64,000 bases of DNA from NCBI GenBank assembly GCA_963281255.1, contig OY725506.1, positions 1,531,001 to 1,595,000 of the forward strand. Direction: 5' to 3'. The position numbers and the translations under genes are program-made. Under the pieces are notes generated by a model. It saw only the letters and a list, made by a program, of their open reading frames with translations, was not told the origin of the DNA and made no database searches. This document shows, one piece after another, positions 58,018 to 64,000 of this stretch (position 1 is the first letter of the stretch; each line of letters starts with the position of its first letter). The DNA comes from Aphrocallistes beatrix (lineage: Eukaryota; Porifera; Hexactinellida; Sceptrulophora; Aphrocallistidae).

Positions 58018-59597
58018 TAGTTGGCTATATTATTATTTTAAACCCATTCTATGTGAATCACCTTGTCAATTAACAATCTTATCTAACAGTGCTATGCTTT
58101 TAATTCGATTGATTTGAAAATCTGACAATGCTGTGTCATCCTACGTCTCTATTACGAGCTAGGGCTGTACCGGATCTCCGGCCGTTTACCGGATATTGGC
58201 AGATATACAACTGTCCTTGAAACAAACATGGATACTCATTGGAAATACGAATATACTCTCTGCATACCTGCCAACTCTCTAGGGATCCAGGGAATAGACT
58301 TAAAATCCTTCTCCGATTTCAATTCTATTCCAGGGATGTATAATAACTCTACTGATCATCGTCCATAATATTTACTGACGTAATCAGTGGCGTAGCCAAG
58401 GTTTAACTTGTGGTGGTGCATATGTAATTGAATGTGAGATCGTTAACGATTTTCTAATAAATGATTGACTGGAAGATATCCATTGTCCTGAATGATATTT
58501 GTTTATTATTAACAGCGAATCTTTGACTCTTATCTCTTTTTGCTGTGAAATGTTGTAAGAGTTAAGATTAGGGATTTCATATACCGTATATACTCGAATA
58601 GTAGCCAGCCCTCGAATAATCACTCCCTCTTCCCACCAATGATGGTGTCATTTTTTGCTACCCCTTAGAGTAAAGTTTTGTTGTAAATTCTTCCCTCGTA
58701 CAGTACTATAAACATTCATCTTGGCGGGTATATTGATTGAAATTTGATTATATCTGAAATATTAATTTTAATCAGGTGGTAAATGGCGCTAAAAACTAAT
58801 AATCGCCCCAGCTATATTATTCGAGGATACACGGTACTTAGATCTACGGTTGATACTGGAATTGCGTTAAATATCTTTAATGACCTTTCTACTGCGATTT
58901 ACGACCTTCAATTATTGTTCCTTTATTTCTTCTATAGCTGTAGACGAAGCAACCAAACGATGAACAGCTGCTCATTAGCGAATTCATTCCTACAGAGTAT
59001 TTACACGTAGTTGTTGATGTGATCTGTTTAATAATTTCTCCTTCTATCACGGTTTGTAGCAACTGTATTCGAATTATGTATCCCACATCTACATTCCTTT
59101 ATTTTGCGATGGATCATTATAAATATTTTGATTTTATTGCGAAAACCATTGACGTCTCTAATTAGGTCGCCATACACTTCGAATCACTACAAAGCTTAAG
59201 AGATTTTTGCCGAATTATTCCTTCAAGTGAACATTATCAACATCCCCATGCTTTCTTATGCCACTTTTTTATGGTCAATGAAAAGCGTATAAGGTAATGT
59301 TTGACTTTGAGGAAGAGTTATTCAGTAGACATACTGGATCATATGGAGATATAGAATATGACTTTGATCAGATTAGTATATTGAAATGACATAGCAATGT
59401 GTCCAGTGTGATTAATTATTAATTATCTATAATTCCAGAAACCTTAATTAAAGATGTGAAGAAGCGCAGTGAAGAAGCCCCATCGTACAGTTAATCAATT
59501 TATACACTTTGATTTTAATATTCTATGACACAATCTTCTCCGGATATCCGGATCCGGCCGTAGCAGAGATTCTCTAATCTGATACAGCTCTCTTGTG
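58018..59597. other. Intergenic region downstream of the F-box gene
   Basis: About 1.6 kb of AT-rich DNA. It contains one inverted-repeat element (58581-58836) and an isolated CAGTGGCGTAGCCAAGG near 58387, a typical hAT end without a partner. No gene is seen. Confidence 0.5.
58581..58836. mobile_element. MITE-like element with TACCGTATATACTCGAATA ends
   Basis: The left end ATACCGTATATACTCGAATA and the right end TATTCGAGGATACACGGTA are imperfect inverted copies. The CTCGAATAAT block recurs inside the left end. About 256 bp, no coding capacity. Confidence 0.5.
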
Positions 59598-59792
59598 ATG
59601 TCAAATATGTTAAGAAACTGGCAGCCGCATACAAATCGGACTGTTTTGTTTCGCAAGAGCAAAGAGCACAAGTCCATTCGGACAGACTATCCACTATCCA
59701 TACCACAGGGCCGGATTCTCAACCTCTGGGATCTGCAGGATGAAAAGGTTCAGATCCAATACCACAAGGTTCTGCTACTAGCTCCTATCGAT
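59598..59792 (+). CDS. Candidate first coding exon of an unidentified gene
   Basis: From an ATG at 59598 the frame is open for 65 codons up to a donor-like GTACGT at 59793. The composition is less AT-rich than the surroundings, and the peptide (MSNMLRNWQPHT at the start, then a basic stretch, then GRILNLWDLQDE) looks like real protein rather than low-complexity sequence. A possible second exon, phase 0, is 60350-60420, between CTCGCAG and GTATTC. I do not recognise the protein, and no further exons could be placed, so the gene may continue beyond the window. It could also be chance. Confidence 0.35.
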
Positions 59793-60647
59793 GTACGTAC
59801 TGATGCATGATGACATGATCAGTTGGTTAAACTAAGTTTAGGTTGGCTGTACGTATGTCTTGGTTACTAATATATGCATGTATGCAATATTTTAGACGGT
59901 CCCTGGAATCAGCTAGTGAGGTTTTACTGTATCGCATGTAATAACGCTGATGGTGGCTTTTTGCTGTTAGCTATTTACCTCAGCAATTGTGAATAATTAA
60001 ATTGATTAATTCCAGAACCATTGTTGAGATCATTGACTTATGCACCTGGCTCACCTCAGACAACTAAAATCAAACTGCGGCATATGTAAAATTCCACTTC
60101 TGCAACAGCACTAAATCTACATCTTGTGGCATTTAAGTATTGACATCTTCAGGGTACTGCATAGTCTCCGTATACGTATATATTGTTATGATAATGTGAT
60201 ATTCCGAATAGTATCATATATACATATGCAAATATACCCCTATTGTCAGTTTGTTTAGACTGTTCAACTGTTGCAATAACATCTATTTAATTGCGCTGCG
60301 GAAAACTTAAATTGATTGTCCATTTCACGCAGACTTGTTTTGCTCGCAGTTTTCCATTGGATTTAGTCAGAGTATCTTGTTCCCCAACCATTACTTGGAG
60401 CACCTGCACACGGACTATTGGTATTCATTAGTCATAACAAAGATATGTCCCACTGTTTTTAACCATTATCGCATTCTCCAAAATACTTCATTATTGGAGA
60501 TAGAACTAATGACTGGAGTATTTCCCTATCTCGAACACACGTTGACGGTTTGTTTTTATTGAATTTGGGATATCGACTGTCGTATACGTTTCTTCTTCTG
60601 CTATAGGACTGATAATTGCACTGGTATAATGCACTGAGAGTCTAGTA

Positions 60648-60875
60648 CAAGGGTTCTTAAACTAGGGGGCGTAATACCGGATGAAAATGTGAAGAAAGTT
60701 ACATCCTTCACATTGATAGCGTTGTTTGATTTAAATAGATATTCTTAATTATGTTAGAAAATAGGTGTGTTCTCCGAGTTTGATCTGAAAAAGTGTAGGT
60801 GTAGCCGCGTAGGGGGCATGATAATTCACAGATTGGCCAAGGGGGGCATGGAGTCAAAAAGATTAAGAACCCCTG
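60648..60875. mobile_element. hAT-type MITE with perfect 8-bp target duplication
   Basis: The element is 228 bp and its ends are inverted copies of CAAGGGTTCTTAAAC / CAGGGGTTCTTAATC type, as in many hAT elements. The 8-bp direct repeat GTCTAGTA flanks it on both sides (60640-60647 and 60876-60883). The interior has G-rich runs and no coding capacity. Confidence 0.88.
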
Positions 60876-61398
60876 GTCTAGTAGTATATTATCTGGCGAT
60901 ATGATGTGGTTTCGTACGTGGTTTAAAAAAGCGTACACTAGCGCCATAGATTGAGAACCCATGCTCCAGACTTGTGACAAATTGGATCAAAGATTGGTCC
61001 TGAATAGATTAATAACTTGAACCCGAAATATCAATAAATGTATATGCACGGATGATTATAATTGTTCTATCAGCCAGTCGTACCAGCTAATAAATATATT
61101 AGTTAGTATTGAACCTCGCGTACTACCGTCGCCGTTCAAATAAGGAATGTGCTGCGTTAGTATAATGTTTAAAAAGTGTCAGTGAACTATATTTCAATTG
61201 TATTGTTCACGTTGGTTAGAACCTTTTTTGTGATACTCCATTAGAATAGCTAGCTAGCTCATCGCATATAGACGCTAGGAAGTAGGTAGCTAATCCAGTT
61301 GCAGTTCTATCCTTGCGCCTTACCTACGTATTCATTGGCAGAACTTTATTTTCCTTCGATAATTTGCATATTATTGTCCCCAGCTGATTTAACCATTC

Positions 61399-61545
61399 AG
61401 TGAGAGTTACGTGCTTTTAATTTATTCCTAGAGTGAGAGTTACGTACTTGAAATTTATTCCTAGTGAGTTACGTACTTTCAAATCCATTTTTGAGTGAGA
61501 ATAACATACATACTTCCGAATATTTTCCTATAGTGAGAAGAATGT
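61399..61545. repeat. Degenerate tandem repeat, about 30-38 bp per unit
   Basis: About four units follow the pattern GAGTGAGAGTTACGTACTT plus AAATTTATTCCTA. The first two are close copies, the later ones have drifted. Confidence 0.6.
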
Positions 61546-64000
61546 ACCTGGCAATTAATTATGTGTGGCTTTAATTTTCATTTAATATTTAATTATAGTC
61601 CATCCAATTTATTAAAATCTTGAAATTGCATAACAACGTATTTAGCTCATAAGCGTGTAAGTATAGTGTCATCAATACCATGATAATTCCATATAATTAT
61701 TCAAGAGAAATCTTGGCAATTGTATATTTTAGCAAGTTGCATTGGGTTTAATTATGTTTTGGACAATTGTACCAGGTTGAAGAGGGATTCTGTCCTATAC
61801 ACCTAGGCATTTGATAGCCATTACTGCATGCTCCGTAGGGTGTAGGATATTTCTCTCGTGGGAGACAACTCAGCGCATTCATTGATTATCTTCACAGTTT
61901 GAAAATATTACTATTTCAGGATAAAACTGCACATCCCAGATTACCTGAATAGTACACTTGTAGATAGATATGTTTACTTATGTAAATTCCTCGCTGTGCA
62001 TTTAATCCCCGCACCTGGCACACTCATCATTCAAGTTACTTTGATTTCCTTATAAAGCACTCCTTACATTATATCTCCGAAGTAATATTACCGAATGATT
62101 TGTTGTTTTTAATTTACTTCCTAAACATTAGGAGAAAACTCCTCCTTATGTCAGAATCATTTTATGAAATTTATTTTATGACTCATTCTAGCAATCCCTA
62201 ATAGCAAACACTAATCAAGAACTGTTCTCTTCACTCAGCATCGTAATGTTATTATTCAATTACGTACTCGCTGTTCAACTCAAAGGTCCAAGCATCTCTG
62301 CAGCGTACTGGAATTGGTTTCTAGCAAGTAATCTTGTTGCGGTTCCTTATTCTACAGACATGTAGACTTACATTCTTGCAAATACATTCTTGCAGCTGAA
62401 GATGAGAAGGACATATATTTATAAATCTTAATTGAACGTCGAACTTCAAACGCTGCTTTCAGAGGTTTCAATACGTTTGTAGACTCTAGATTGCTAGAAC
62501 CAGCATACACATTGATTGATTGGTGTTTATAGCTTACTTAATCGTCCTTTGACCTAAAATTAGAATTTCGGCAGTTTTAACCCTTATAGTTTCCTTTGTC
62601 ATGTCTCTTGCGTTTTATAATTGCATTTTACACTATTCTCTTTGATTTGTTGGACATCCTCTAAAAATTGTTTTAGAGCATTTCAGGAAACTTTAATCTA
62701 ATTGTATACTAGAATCGATTACTTTTCAAATGTTACCATTAGCATTTATTCTACAGATGATTTACTCTGTACGCAATCCCTGTTCATTGTCTCTTTTCAT
62801 CTGAATTTATGCTAATGCCTGTGATGGCTACCTAAGCAGTTGCGTAGGGATTATTATAATTTGAACTATTTTAGATTTAATTTGATAATACAAGTTTTAG
62901 ACTCGAACATTCTGGTATTTTCCTTTAGAATCTACATTTATCCGAAGCATTCCGTTGCTTTTCCAGAATCCCATTCACTGCATTCAGGAAGTTTAGGCTA
63001 AGCAAACCATTTTGTTATGAATCCCCAATCACATTGCATTCCTTGTACCGCAATCCAGCATTCAAGTTTAAGGATAATGATGGCTTCGCTGGATTCATTT
63101 TCTGAACTGCGTCACATGCTCTGGAGAAAGTCTCAAACAGATATTCATAGCTATTACGTAAATTAATTTAGAATTCTATGTTCAAACCACTTCGTGAATG
63201 CACTTAATTGGACATTACTAAATGTTTGGGTGACACAGAGCTCCCTAATTGCGATTCCTTGTGGCTCGACATGAACATATCTCTACTTTAGTACTGTACT
63301 ATACAATATTTAATTAGTCCAATAGTCCGAATGCCATAACGTCTGCTGGTGAAGAAATAATTGTAATGCTTGAATTTTGGTCTATTGTCTAGGTTACAAG
63401 TAGGCAATGAATTAATAAAAAGAAATTTTTAGGATCTAGATGACGATGTTTGATATATCTCGAGTCGTCTTTAATCTGCTTTGTGGCTTTACCTCGAATT
63501 AACATTTTCAAATATTATATTCAGAATTATTTGCACTTTCAACGGAATAATCAACACTTAAACCTTGATCCATATTCAAGATCGTATTTGACCTTGAAAC
63601 CAATGTATCCTGCTGACAGCATTCGCTAGGTTATTTGGAGTAGTCCATTGTTTAAACTGGTGAATAATAACAATGACATTCCCGAAAAGAAATCCTGTAT
63701 TATTAAATTGACCGACATTGAATATAGTACGGAGAAATATTTCTGGCGGCGTTGTGTGATCTTAATCGTATTTACTTTGTTTCCGCTGCAAAATGTGATC
63801 ATTTCTACTCTTCCTGTGTTAATTGTATTTACAACTTAGGTGAGAAAGAGCTCTAAAAGAGTTATTAAAAAAGATTTTTTGAAGCTTACATTTCGCATCA
63901 GATAGCTTCTATCAATGCACAAAGGGAAAACCGCTACTCATTATTATTCATCTCCATCATCTGCACAGGATGATGTCTACTATTTACTACAGTGCACATA

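Larger units (their letters stand above)
59793..64000. other. Right-hand region, no secure gene
   Basis: About 4.2 kb of AT-rich DNA. It contains a hAT-type MITE (60648-60875), a short tandem array (61399-61545) and a possible exon at 60350-60420. The frame at 63648-63839 lacks an ATG. No tRNA or other RNA gene was recognised. Confidence 0.5.

Noticed and set aside
63648..63839. Plus-strand frame of 63 codons with a hydrophobic tail
   Set aside because: It starts at TTG, contains no ATG, and has no recognisable domain.
1..64000. CRISPR arrays, operons, tRNA or rRNA genes
   Set aside because: None were found by reading; the window is eukaryotic and no tRNA T-loop/acceptor combination stood out.

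Overview
This window is animal (metazoan) nuclear DNA. Its genes include MYRF, a VKORC1-type vitamin K epoxide reductase, a Maf-type bZIP factor, an atrogin-1/FBXO25-type F-box protein, SMC6, PNP and DHFR. Several genes have GT-AG introns, and coding GC is clearly higher than in the AT-rich noncoding DNA. DNA transposons and palindromic elements are abundant. The exact phylum cannot be fixed from sequence reading alone; an invertebrate is likely.

Layout. 1-759 (minus) is the 5' part of an unrecognised multi-pass membrane protein that runs off the left edge. 1470-2279 (plus) is an intronless DHRS11-like short-chain dehydrogenase. 3834-20348 (plus) is a giant sacsin-like gene: four small exons followed by one 14.5-kb exon, encoding about 4957 residues with four HSP90-type ATPase repeats. 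20986-21306 (minus) is a small, divergent Maf-like bZIP. 23348-24831 is a decayed mariner element with another element nested inside it. 25152-28661 (plus) is SMC6 in two exons. 31564-32031 (plus) is a VKORC1-like enzyme. 32204-34806 holds a hairpin element abutting a decayed P-element/THAP transposon. 35515-40381 (plus) is PNP in four exons, with an apparently intact mariner transposon (37093-38390) in intron 2. 42630-48640 (plus) is MYRF in five exons. 50461-51042 (plus) is intronless DHFR. 57112-58017 (plus) is an FBXO25/FBXO32-like F-box protein. A possible first exon of an unidentified gene lies at 59598-59792. The last 3 kb shows no convincing gene.

The genes do not form an operon or an obvious pathway; they are a mix of housekeeping and regulatory genes. 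Nucleotide metabolism is represented twice (PNP and DHFR) but the two genes are 10 kb apart. The space between genes is dominated by inverted-repeat DNA: Tc1/mariner-type, hAT-type, P-type and Helitron-like non-autonomous elements, several of them near-perfect hairpins of 230-500 bp.

The most interesting points are the four-ATPase sacsin relative with its single huge exon, a MYRF that ends just after its transmembrane segment, the Maf protein with a changed DNA-contact residue, the membrane-protein gene cut by the left edge, the very clean mariner copy, and the families of palindromic elements. I found no clear evidence of a wholly new biological system.
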